Source of the DNA: Rapana venosa
Taxonomy: Eukaryota > Mollusca > Gastropoda > Neogastropoda > Muricidae
Reading direction: 5' to 3'
Length of the DNA: 64,000 nt
Assembly: GCA_028751875.1 (NCBI GenBank)
Contig: CM054141.1
Span: 71,158,000 to 71,221,999 of the forward strand
Notes under the pieces: generated by a model
Told to the model about the DNA's origin: nothing
The model's input: only the letters and a program-made list of their open reading frames with translations
The model's database searches: none
Part shown: piece after piece, positions 21,383 to 31,304 of the stretch
How positions within the stretch are numbered: position 1 is the first letter of the stretch
Layout: each line of letters begins with the position of its first letter
Position numbers and translations under genes: made by a program

Positions 21383-23360
21383 TTTAAGTGGCCTTCATTG
21401 GCTTCCTGCAACCAAAAGAATCTAGCAGACACTTGCCAAGAATTGTTGTAAATGCTTTGATGCCTCAGTTTCTGGAATCTTTCAGGCTATCCTCGCGTCT
21501 GTGTTCCTACTCATCTGTAAATTCCATCCGGCATCTGCTTGTTCTGCGTCCCCGATCCCTCAGATTCCGAATCATTTGGGGCGCCTTCGAAGCTTTGTCA
21601 ACCACCTCTCTCCAGTCCTCTCGTCTCTCAGCCGCCCTCAGTGTGTCTCTCAGCTCCGTGTCTGTCCACTCTCGAATGTTGTTCTCCCATCTCTTCCTTT
21701 GTCTGCCTCTTCTTCCTCCCCTCACTGTGCCTTGTAGGATTGTTTTAGCAAGACCAGTGGAGCGTGTGACATGACCAAACCACTTCAGTTTTCGTTGTCT
21801 GACGTGTGTTTGAAGGTCACTATAGGGCCAATTTCTTTGCAGATGCGACGTCTTCATTCGTGATGTGGTCTTTGTATGAGATGCCTAAGAGTCTTCGGAA
21901 GCACCTCATTTCTACAGCTCCTATTCTTCTCTTTGAGTCCGCTGTGAGAGTTCATTATTCACATGCATATAAGAAGATTGACATGACCAGAGAGCGCATC
22001 AGTCTGATTTTGGAACTGATGGCGATTTTTCTGTTGCTCCAGATGGGTTTGAGCTTGGTCATTGCGGCTGTGGTCTGGGCAAGTCTTGACAGTATTTCTG
22101 GTTTTCATCCCTCGTCTGTCACGATAGATCCCAAATTTTTGAATCTGTGAACATTTTCAAGTTTCTGGACTTTGATTTTGATTTCTGGTGTGAAGTTGCT
22201 GTTTGTCATCACTTTTGTTTTTGCCCCGCTGATTTCCACATCAAATGTTGTTGATTTTTCTTCTATACGTTCACCAAGTCTATTAGTTCTTGCTCGTGAC
22301 CAGCTAATCCGTCAATATCATCAGCGAAGCGCAAATTTGTGATTGTTCGCCCTCCAATACTCACTGTTCCTTCATGTTCCTCTAGTGCTTCTTCCATGAT
22401 TCTCTCAAGAAATAGATTGAAGAAAGTAGGGGAGAGCAGGCAGCCCTGGCGCACACCGACCGTCGTCCGAAACCAATCACCTATGTTGTTGTGAAACACT
22501 GCACTTGTTGCATTCTCATAGAGGCTATGTACGACTTTGATTAGGTTGGCATTGATGTTTTAGAGGTTCATAGTTGCCTACAGTGCAGCGTGCCAAACTC
22601 TGTCGAATGCTTCTTAAAATCGATAAAGACATGGTAGAGGTCCTGTTGATGCTGGAGATATTTTTTCATTATGAGTCTTATAGTGAAGATCTGCTCTGTT
22701 GTACTGTGTCCAGGTCTGAAACCAGCTTGTTCTTCTGCAATGATTCTTTCAGCCTGTGGTTTGAGCCTGTTCAGTAAGATCTTCAGCATCACCTTGCTTG
22801 GGTGACTGATGAGACTAATGGTGCGGTAGATCTGGCATTGTTGGAGGTTGCCTTTTTTAGGAAGTGTTATTATAAGGGATTATGTCCACGCTTTTGGCCA
22901 TACTCCAGTCTGCCAGATCTTGTAGATTCGATGGAGTACGTGTATAGATGGATCACCTCCTGCTTGCACCATTTCAGCTGGGACATTATCAAATACCTGC
23001 AGATTTTCCCGGTTTTAGAGATGGGACTGCTTTTACAACTTCCTCTCTCAGTAAACTACATGAGGCTGTTTCAGATGACGGTGGGACATTTAGCACTTCA
23101 GAATCTCCAGTTGCTCTATGCGAGTATAACTCCTCACAATATTCCGTCCTTCTGTTCATAATGTTTTCCTTTTCTGTCAAGCAGTTTCCCGCTTTATCTT
23201 GTATGGTGGAAGTTCTTGTTGATTTTGTTGCAGTTAGGTCTTTTACCAGTTGATAGGCCTTTTTACTGTCATTTATTTCCATGCTGGTTTCTATCTCCTC
23301 ACATTTATCCTCTATCCATTTTTCCATAGCATCTTTCATTCCTTTCTTCACCTTTTGAAG
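21383..23360 (-). mobile_element. Decayed RTE-like LINE, RT and C-terminus
   Basis: Minus-strand segments appear in the order expected for one element. 23351-22989 is a charged pre-RT region with LKPGKSAGI at its end. 22792-22568 has LNRLKPQAERIIAEEQAGFR and P-G-H-S-T-T-E-Q-I-F. 22499-22263 has VGVRQGCLLSPTFFNLFLER and the catalytic L-R-F-A-D-D-I-D. 21857-21507 is the C-terminus, with LKWFGHVTRSTGLAKTILQG and a G-R-x-R-G-R-x-R-K-R-W-like block. Several frameshifts and stops separate them and the endonuclease half is missing. The tail lies against the ATT tract of the LINE-L copy at 20888-21382. The fragment at 820-1064 is probably the same family. Confidence 0.85.
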
Positions 23361-23744
23361 TCACAAACAAATATTGTGAATAATTTCTATCAGCTCCAAT
23401 TTTGTGGAACACTTTGTTACCCTAAAGAACTATTGCAACATACGTTTTTGTCTTTTGGGTCTAGCTGAAGATTGTTCCTGAAATGTCCATTTTTATCAGC
23501 TGTTCAGTGTTGTGTGGTGAGCGGTGCGGGGTGGCGGTTGATGGACATGAGGAGGATGGCTGCAGGGAATGGATCAGAACAGTGGGGGATGGACACAGGC
23601 CACGATGGGTGGTGCAGGGATAGAGAGATAGAAGGATAGGCATGCACATGCACATGCCTATTTGATGTTTAGACATGTCATTTTTTATTATTCATTGACA
23701 TTTGTTGTGATTCCTACTTTTGTGTTGTAGATTTGTGTTAACTT

Positions 23745-23808
23745 GTAAAAGTAAAGGTAAAGGTGTCTCATAACCTATAAGGTCGTAGGGGAGCGAGGCG
23801 TCAGAGAC
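23745..23808 (-). mobile_element. 3' fragment of the tRNA/5S composite SINE
   Basis: The reverse complement matches the last 60 bp of the element at 28836-29132 (gtctctgacgcc, ctcccctacgac, ataggttatg-like sequence and cacctttacctttac). Only the 3' end is present, bordered by a CAA-rich tract. Confidence 0.75.
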
Positions 23809-23872
23809 ACAACAAGAACAACAACTACAACAAGAACAACAACTACAGCAACAACAACAACAACAACAACAC
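23809..23872. repeat. CAA/CAAGAA microsatellite
   Basis: Imperfect (CAA)n with GAA and CTA interruptions. The reverse strand encodes an artificial poly-Cys stretch. Confidence 0.9.
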
Positions 23873-24379
23873 ATAAGTTTTAGTCACTGTCAAGCAGGAG
23901 GGTAGGTTTCATTGTATAATCTAATCTGGTCTCAGTCAGGCTAAAAAGCAGCAATCACTGCAGGACTGGTCAGCAACTCTCTCAGCACCTGTTCTGTAAT
24001 CTCACTGCATAGTACTTGGATGTGCGGCCACAGTCTGTTGCTCTGCTTGTTCTGAAGTTCAGACCTGTGCCCAGTCCTCATGTACACATTCACTCTTCCT
24101 ATGTGAGACAACAGCCATGGTTCTGACATGTCCCCTCAAGTCTTTGGCGATAAGAAAAACTTTCCTTATATTATCAGTATTGGTCAGTTTTCCTCAACGT
24201 TCTCGTATTGCTGTTTGATACACCTGTTAACTTCTTTTTTTTTTCTTTTTTTTTTGGGGGGGGGGTCCTTTCTTGTCCAAATCTCTGTGTTATGATACTG
24301 TATTTCTGCTTTCTTCCCTTAACTTCCTTTGGTGCCTTCTGTCATCCTTCTAAGATTCTAAGACACGCGATTCTCGTTC

Positions 24380-24640
24380 AAGAGGTTTGCCGACTCCACT
24401 CTCCCCAAAAGTCTCTCGGATGAGACTATGAACCGAGGTCCTGTGTGCGAACGCACGCAGAACATCTTGCGCACACGTTAAAACCCGTGCCATTGTTCGG
24501 ATAAGTAGGCCATTGTGTGCCGTGGGAACGGATGTCAAAATTGACGAAATTGCAGACACACGGGGACTGGATGTAAAAAAAGCACATGAGTGCTCATTCC
24601 ATTATCTTTGAAATAAAGAAAGAAAGAAATTACGCATTAT
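24380..24640 (+). mobile_element. SINE family N, 5'-truncated copy
   Basis: The middle contains ctctcggatgagactatgaa, ccgaggtcctgtg and acatcttgcgcacacgttaa. The tail is cacacggggactggatgtaa, a gcacatgagtgctcatt motif and a GAAA run. The core cggatgagac...ccgaggtcc.gtg is also the core of family M, although heads and tails differ. Confidence 0.82.
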
Positions 24641-24644
24641 AGAA

Positions 24645-25190
24645 GAATATTGCTTGTGATGAGTCCTGTAGATTTGGGATGGTTCCGTCTGTTCTGTTGT
24701 TGATGTTACATTCATCACGTTGCTGACGTTGTGAGATCTTCAAACTGCGTAAGTACATCATAGCTAGCTCATAATCTTTGTGAGATCTCCTTCAAACAGC
24801 CCAAGCCTGCTTTATGTTTCCCATGTATGGCTTCATTCCTTGGCTAGAGCTCCCAGGTTCAGCAATGGTGAGATTTTGCGTATGCGACAGTTTTTACCCA
24901 TCTTAATGCTTTCCAACTTCGAGATATGGCTTGTTGAATATGTTTAGCACTGTCAGGATCTTTCACTTTCTATGACTGAATATGATATGATAAGGGACGC
25001 CAAATTATATTCATTTTGCAATAATGAGAATGTTGTTAATGCTGCTCTACGTTTGTATCATTAATTTTTTCTGTTTAGATACAACATGCACAAAATAGAT
25101 TTTTCATCAGAATTTGAATTCATTTTGGGTTCTCAATATGACCTAAGATGTTTCTTTTCTGGTTTGTTTTTAGTTTGTTTTTATTTTTTG
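24645..25190. other. Non-coding DNA upstream of the GPCR
   Basis: AT-rich sequence without clear repeat motifs, presumably the intron preceding the GPCR coding exon if the acceptor at 25191-25196 is real. No promoter element can be assigned. Confidence 0.4.
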
Positions 25191-25196
25191 TTTTAG
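25173..25196 (+). promoter_or_regulatory. Candidate 3' splice site before the GPCR start
   Basis: A T-rich tract ends in ttttgttttag, with AG at 25195-25196, ten bases before the ATG at 25207. This is a good polypyrimidine-AG acceptor, implying a 5'-UTR exon upstream. The donor cannot be located from sequence alone. Confidence 0.55.
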
Positions 25197-25206
25197 CGTG
25201 TGAAAA

Positions 25207-26325
25207 ATGAGCAACGTGTCTGGTAGTGACTCAGGGCAGCAGTCCACCACTAGGAGCATCAGAGAGCTGACTGCCTTCAGGGAGTACCAAGCAGCTCTGC
25301 TCATCTGGAAAGCCTGGGCTCCCTGCATTCTCCTGCTGGGCACTTTCGGCAATGTCGCCACTGTCTGCGTCATGCGCCGTATCAAGGACCATAACTCTTC
25401 CCAGTACGCCATCCTTATGGCCCTTGCAGTGTCCGATTTCGTTTTGCTGTACAGCGACAATTTACGAATGTGGGTGTACTACCTTTTCCACGTGGACGTG
25501 CGACTGCTGCACCGCCTGTTGTGCAAGGTTCACATGTGGCTGGTCTACTCCATCAACACCACGTCTGCCTGGCTGGTGACTGCAGTGACGGTGCAGAGAA
25601 CAATGGCGGTGCTGTGGCCTCACAGGATGAGAGTGATGTGCACTGTGCAAAGAACGTGGATCGTCATTGCTGTTCTTGTCCTCGCTGCTTTTCTCCTTCA
25701 CTTCCATCTCGTTCTGGGAGTAGACATTGTCAGAGGAAACTGGTGTTACGCAGGGCCAGGCCTGTACGATTATTTCTTCAGAATTATCTTCACCTGGGTG
25801 GACATGTGTGCATCTTCCTTCCTGCCCTGTGTCTGTCTGGTTGTGTGTGATATCATTCTGTCAGTGACCTTGTTCAAGGCGATTTCATCTAAAATAACTG
25901 TTCAGGTCATATCAAATGTTGAGGCCACGCCTAACACAGACCGTCGCAGAAAAGCTACATCTAGAACAACAGTGCTGGTGTTGGCTTTATCCGCTGCCTT
26001 CCTGCTTTTTACCATGCCGGTGTGTGTCTGTCTTATCTGGGATGGCTACATGCGTCCCTACATCCTCAAAGACCCCCAGCTGGAAGCGAAGAAGGAGCTT
26101 GCCTACGCCATCACCTTCCAGCTGTGGTACACCAACAGCGCTGTCAACTTTCTCCTCTACTGCTTGACAGGGACCAAGTTCAGAGGCGAGTTCAGCAACT
26201 GGGTCCACTGCGCTGCTGGTCACAGTCTCTCTGCTCCATCAGTTCGCCAAGTGACCTCAGAACCAGTCACTGAAACAAGAAGCAAATATCCAGGACATGT
26301 CTCTCTGTCCAAAATGACTTCATAG
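25207..26325 (+). CDS. Class A (rhodopsin-like) orphan GPCR, probably peptide-type, single coding exon
   Basis: This 372-residue protein has seven hydrophobic helices at roughly 32-56, 66-93, 107-136, 149-171, 189-223, 253-278 and 297-322. Visible family marks are G-N (48-49) in helix 1, L-A-V-S-D (73-77) in helix 2, C106 and C180 placed for the helix 3 to loop 2 disulphide, W-P after helix 3, P271 in helix 6 and a basic C-terminal helix 8 start (K324, R326). The DRY motif is V-Q-R (129-131), helix 6 has F-L-L-F-T-M-P instead of FxxCWxP, and NPxxY is N-F-L-L-Y (314-318). These departures are common in lophotrochozoan orphan peptide-type receptors. N3 is a candidate glycosylation site. It should sit in the plasma membrane and couple to G proteins; the ligand is unknown. 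The frame is intact, with codon usage far less T-rich than its flanks. The start is the first ATG after the splice acceptor. It is the only convincing host gene here. Confidence 0.95.
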   Translation: MSNVSGSDSGQQSTTRSIRELTAFREYQAALLIWKAWAPCILLLGTFGNVATVCVMRRIKDHNSSQYAILMALAVSDFVLLYSDNLRMWVYYLFHVDVRLLHRLLCKVHMWLVYSINTTSAWLVTAVTVQRTMAVLWPHRMRVMCTVQRTWIVIAVLVLAAFLLHFHLVLGVDIVRGNWCYAGPGLYDYFFRIIFTWVDMCASSFLPCVCLVVCDIILSVTLFKAISSKITVQVISNVEATPNTDRRRKATSRTTVLVLALSAAFLLFTMPVCVCLIWDGYMRPYILKDPQLEAKKELAYAITFQLWYTNSAVNFLLYCLTGTKFRGEFSNWVHCAAGHSLSAPSVRQVTSEPVTETRSKYPGHVSLSKMTS

Positions 26326-27865
26326 CTGTTCCAGTGATGATACAGAAATCCGTCAGAGATTTTCTTGTCAGATGGTAATTAATTTGTCAATGTCTGTGGT
26401 ATAAACTAAGACTAAAGCAGACTTAAATATTTTGTTATACTTGTTTAGTGTTCAGTCAATCTACATTAAGTACCATAAAGTGAAGGGTTCCTGTTTATGG
26501 CTTTTTGTTTCTCAGCTAGACATCTTATTAGGTTGAAATGTCAAAGTATGCACAAATTGTGTGTCATTCCTACAAAAGAGCTATTTTGATCATAGTTACC
26601 ACTGATTTGTCTCAAAACAACATTTTAATTCTGCATACCCCAAAACTTCCTTTGTTTATCTCACTTCTCTCACACTCTGATTGAAGAACATATTTGATCA
26701 TTTCAGGACTGTTTTTGATGTGGTTGAACTGGATTCTTTTCTATATGTAAGTGTGAAGAGGCAATAGTCTTTCTGTATCCAGACCCCAAAGCAGGAGTTT
26801 TTCATTTAAAAAATCATAACCTGTTTTCTATGGGGACAACATCATTTATTATAGAACAGGTTCCAGCACTTGTAATAAAAAATATCCATGCCAAGTTTCA
26901 TAGCTCTATCTTAAAAACAAACAAAAGACATGGATGAAAAACTATTGAAACTGTGTTTTCAGTCAAAACTGACACACATAAAGTTGTACTCACATGAAAA
27001 TGCCAGTGGCTCCCAGCCTGGTATAGGAATCCATTCCTTTCTGCCTGGTCTTCTTCCTTCCCATGTCTTTTCAGTATTCTCCTTCTTCTGGTGTCTTTTG
27101 TGGCGTGTCTTGTCTGTTTTTATGCTGATATGACTCAGTAAATGTTTTTGTCACTGAGGAAAGCCTGTGTGAAGTGTGGAGGAGAAATTGCCATGCCTTC
27201 AACAATCTCTCCCAGCCTACTGCACCCATCATTAAGAACACACACCGCTATTGCCACAGATGTTTATACTTTTTTTTAGTCCATGGGGCTTGGTCTTTTG
27301 ACAAATATTCCACACCAAATTCTTTATGCTTTCATTAGCATTCTGGGTATAACTTCACATACACACACAATTTACCCGAATCTTTGGCTTACCTATAAAT
27401 TATTCAGTCTTTGCTACATTTGACATGGACTCTTTTTGCACTTTGCATACCACCTTATTCATAGTTTGATTCGTGATGTTGAAAGAACCCATGCCCATAC
27501 AGGTTTAGGAAGATTCATGATGCCACACAAGCTACTGAGTTCAGCAAGAGAACCCCCAGGACACCTAGTCACAAATGCTGAAGGACGGTTTACAGAAACA
27601 CAATCAGATTACCTTCAGTTACGATGGGGCATGTAGGAAATCCTTGCTGCTCTTTACAGTTTTTATTACTGTAAATGAAATGCAGGTTTACTACCAAGAC
27701 CCTGTTTTTCATGCTAATACAGTTGAACAGTACTGTGACAAACCACACAAGATTGCTGACTCAATGTTACTATTCAGGATATCAATATATATATCAGCCT
27801 GTCCCATCCAACTCCTCACAAACACTTATGTCTTCAAAATCAAAATCAGGCCCACTGTCATTCTC
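26326..27865. other. Probable 3' UTR and intergenic DNA
   Basis: No repeat or domain is recognised. AT-rich sequence follows the GPCR stop. An AATAAA at 26874-26879 is a possible polyadenylation signal, about 550 bp downstream of the stop, but no downstream U/GU element was verified. Confidence 0.45.
26874..26879 (+). promoter_or_regulatory. Possible poly(A) signal for the GPCR
   Basis: The hexamer AATAAA lies in ttgtaataaaaaat. Its position is plausible for a 3' UTR of about 0.55 kb. It is only a motif match in AT-rich DNA. Confidence 0.3.
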
Positions 27866-27869
27866 ATCA

Positions 27870-28010
27870 TTACTGCGCTGGTGGGAGCGAATGACAAAAC
27901 TTACAAAACTCCATACACACAGGGACTGGATATATAAAAAAGCACACGAGTGTTTATTCCATTATCCTCGAAATAAAAGGATGAAGTAAATAAATAAATA
28001 AATGAATAAT
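27870..28010 (+). mobile_element. SINE family N, 3' part
   Basis: It matches the N tail: acacacagggactggatat, an aaaagcacacgag motif, ccattatcctcgaaataaaa, then (TAAA)n. The head and core are absent. Confidence 0.78.
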
Positions 28011-28820
28011 CTTCATCATTGTTATTATTTACATCACCAGAATCCTCTGGAATGTTGTTCATACTTAATAGTTTCTGCTCCTATCCACTGGGTGTGGCAG
28101 CAGCACCAACTTTTGATTTTAAATCATCTGATTTTTCTTTACCACTAGCACTACCTTCCTTTTTGTGCCCTGCCACGTTCTCTGAACAATCATTAGTTTT
28201 CCGTCGCTCTGTGCATCTATTTCCATGAAATATACGTTCATAACAATGCTGTCTTCTTTTTTATCAGAAGGCATGGTTTAGACAGAAACAGCCAATAACA
28301 AACTAAAATTTAGCAAACAACACTCAAAATCGTCACTTTCAGAAAATACACAGGGAACGTCATTTACAGAAAGGAACTAACTTGGTTAAACGTCTTAGTA
28401 CTGCATACAATCAAAAAATGCTTTGTTGTTTCAGGTGCATAATAATATGAAGCTGGGCGAGTTTTGTGGGAGCAAACCGATATTTTGTGTTCCACACATA
28501 CCCCATAGATGTCTGGATAGCTCACTACTGTTTCAGTGTGGGAATGAAAAATTGCTAGGGATGAAAATAGATCTATTTATCTACAAAGTGGTAATCATCA
28601 TGTAAAGGTATTTTAAGAGGGGGTTTTGTTCATGTTCTTGGGGGGTACTGGCCCATTACTAAGGTGAGCAAGAAAAGAGTGTATAATTCATCGTTTTTTC
28701 TTGTCTCTTCGGTATCAAAGAGTGTAGCACTGACCCTTTGAGCAGTCTTTTCCAAAGTACACATGGGAGTAACAGCCGTCTAAAATTTCAGCTATAACAG
28801 ACATTTTCCATGAATTTAGT
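28011..28820. other. Intergenic DNA, nothing recognised
   Basis: Moderately AT-rich, without repeat, domain or RNA motif that I can support. Confidence 0.5.
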
Positions 28821-28835
28821 CCTTAATCAGAGAAA

Positions 28836-29132
28836 GGGGATGGGATAGCTCAGTGGTCAGAGCACTCGCTTTCCCCAGCCAAGGTTAAGCAGCATCGAGC
28901 GGGTTACCAAATTGGATGGGTGACCGTTTGCACGCCTTGGCTTCAGTACAGTCCCCCATTTCACCCAGCTGTAAATGGATACCTGCCTCTTTAGTGTCAG
29001 GGAAGGTAAAGTAGCGAGGGAGAGGAGATGGGCGCGCCCTCAGTTTGCTGGCCCCCAGAGAAGTTGAGGTCTCTGACGCCTTGCTCCCCTACGACTACAT
29101 AGGTTATGGGACACCTTTACCTTTTTTAAACT
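28836..29132 (+). mobile_element. Complete composite SINE: tRNA-like A box plus 5S rRNA-like segment
   Basis: A 13-bp direct repeat ttaatcagagaaa flanks the element (28823-28835 and 29133-29145), so both ends are defined and it is about 297 bp long. The 5' end is tRNA-like (gatagctcagtggtcagagc, a tRNA D-arm/A-box pattern). From about 28880 it reads ccaaggttaagcagc, then ggttacc and ttggatgggtgaccg. These match the A box, intermediate and C box region of animal 5S rRNA (aaGTTAAGCAaC, GGTTAgtaCTTGGATGGGTGACCG). The 3' body ends in acacctttaccttttttaaa. A 3' fragment of the same family lies at 23745-23808. An active copy would be transcribed by Pol III. Confidence 0.9.
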
Positions 29133-29299
29133 TTAATCAGAGAAATGAACTCGTAAACAATTTTACAAATTTTGAAAACTTTGGGGAAAGAATAAACACA
29201 TCCCCAGTGAAGCAAGTTCTTGCATCAGTTCTTAAAATGAGCTGACTGAGGAGACACTCAGATGAAACTAGTCACTGTGATCTCAATCTAGTGACGTGC

Positions 29300-29465
29300 A
29301 GATAACAGTTTTCACCCAACTGTCTGCTCACAGCAATTTCCCCCTGAGGATAGCATCTATACCAAACTCACTCCTCTGAAAGTCCCCCAGATAAGACAGA
29401 GAACTGAGGTTCGGTGTGGGGACCATACAGAAATACTTATGCACACATTGACACTTCACGCCCCC
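29300..29465 (+). mobile_element. Old, degenerate SINE family N core
   Basis: aatttccccctgaggat, ccccagataagacag, gaactgaggttcggtgtg and tatgcacacattgac align in order with the middle of family N (16930-17050 and 24390-24480), with many substitutions. It is the most divergent copy in the window and lacks the tail. Confidence 0.55.
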
Positions 29466-29486
29466 CACCCCCACCCCCATCCCCCT
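29461..29486. repeat. C-rich run, G-quadruplex candidate on the minus strand
   Basis: Five C-tracts of 4-6 bases are separated by A or AT. Confidence 0.8.
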
Positions 29487-29489
29487 TTG

Positions 29490-30535
29490 CTAGAGAGAGG
29501 ACCAGCTATAGCTGATGACATGGATGACACCACACACTCAGTGCGCACTCTGCAACATGGAGAGGGATGGACTCTGCCAGGTCACCCTGACCAATAAATA
29601 TTGCCTGCAAAGTTCACTACATTGCCCCCCAGTGACTCCTCAAGGGCTGAAAACTCCAATGGTGCATTAACTTTAAACAATGTTGAACTTGCATGTGGCA
29701 GCAAAATATAGTGGCAAAGTTCAATGCTTTGATATAAAGAACATCTGCATACCCTGCTGAAAAAAATCAAAAACGCTGTCAAAAGCTTTCATTTGTTATT
29801 CCGACACTTCAACATTTAATATAGAAAACAAAAGAGCGTCCTATGTGTTTGAAGTTGAAGAATATCTATTCTATCAACAGCTCTTTACAAAAAGCCACTC
29901 ATTCTCTAGGACTACTGCCAAGTTAGCCAGTCACTCTGTTTCTATGGTTCTCCAGATGAAACAACAGAAGTCTGGACGTTGAATCTGGATGTTCCCTTTC
30001 TGAGACAGGGGAAAGGTTTTCCAAATCTGTGACTTCCTGTTCTGAGAGGCCACACACAGGAGAAAAGACTGACTTTTTCCTTCAGCTGTCTTGTCTTGTG
30101 GGCTTATTCAGACTTGGGATGAAGGCAATCAGTTTTTCTCCATAATTTTATAAATGTAATCTATCGTTCTACTGCTCAGCACAGATATCTAACGGCTGTG
30201 GCGGAAATCAAAAACTCAAATCAACAAACAGCTTTTCCGAAAAGTCAAAATCTTAATTCATTCAGGAAAGACAGACTATTTACCTTTCCCAAGTTATATG
30301 TGCTAAATCCATAAAATCTCTTTTTTCCCTCAAGTCAAATCTTCTTGGATCTGCTCAAACGAGCCCTTTACCTACCGTCCACAGCCTGTCTGAGTTTCTT
30401 TCCATCTTCTCTTCCTTCTTCTCAGACAAAGTCCGCAACATCCGCTCCAGACTGGATCAGACTCCTTTCCAACCTGTACCTCCTAATCGCCAGTTCACTG
30501 GCACTCCTCTCTTTTTCTTCCACCCCCACAAGCCA
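29490..30535. other. Intergenic DNA, nothing recognised
   Basis: No repeat family or domain could be identified. A few frames near 30345-30540 show only Ser/Leu-rich residues of low complexity. Confidence 0.5.
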
Positions 30536-30539
30536 AAAA

Positions 30540-30548
30540 TAAATAATG

Positions 30549-30590
<42 letters not shown>

Positions 30591-30733
30591 TATGGAATTT
30601 ATATAGCGCTGAATCTTGTAAAAAGACAAACAAATCGAAGCGCTTGCACTCAATCATTTACAGGCATGCAACTCTCCTTAAACATAATGAAAAACAGATT
30701 TCAAAACCATGCGCGCGCACGTATGCACGCATG

Positions 30734-30784
<51 letters not shown>

Positions 30785-31300
30785 CACACACACTCGGAAC
30801 AACACTTAGAAGGTGAAAGATGCTGTTGAAAATTAGGGACAGATATTTGGGGGGAAAGTCTCAGGTAGGAAATAAGTGTGTTTTGAGGCTGGATTTGAAG
30901 GTATCAAGTGAAGGCTTTTGTCGAAGTGAAAGAGGGAGGTCATTCCAGGTGGATGGACCAGAAACAGAGAAGGAGCGACGGCCAACAGTGGTTTGTTTGA
31001 ATCTGGGTGTTCGAAAGCACAAAGTATCTGCGGCTGAACGAAGGGAACGGGATGGAGTGTACAGATGAAGACAGTTACAGAGATAAGAGGGTGCAGATTT
31101 GTGGAGACATTTGAAACAGAGGGTATTGATTTTATAGTCCAGTCTTTGTGAGACAGGCAGCTAGTGAAGAGATCGCAGAAGTGGAGTGATGTGTTCAGAT
31201 TTTTTCTTTCTTAGGACCAGTCGAGCTGCAGAGTTTTGTATGCGTTGAAGAGAGTGGATAGATGATGCTGGTAGGCCAGCCAAAAGAGAATTACAGTAGT
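30540..31300 (-). mobile_element. LINE-L 3' fragment, reverse orientation
   Basis: On the minus strand it begins in the LDYCNS-region equivalent near 31300. It continues through L-H-x-L-P-V, Y-T-P-S-R and the G-R-x-S-F-S-V-S-G-P region (reverse complement of 30945-31010). A CA tract (30738-30780) follows, and it ends at gcgctatataaattccatat and an AAT microsatellite (30546-30590). It lies head to head with the next element. Confidence 0.85.
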
Positions 31301-31304
31301 AATC

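Noticed and set aside
25352..26273. Other frames of 75-126 codons overlapping the GPCR
   Set aside because: Shadows of the 372-codon GPCR frame, with none of its helix pattern.
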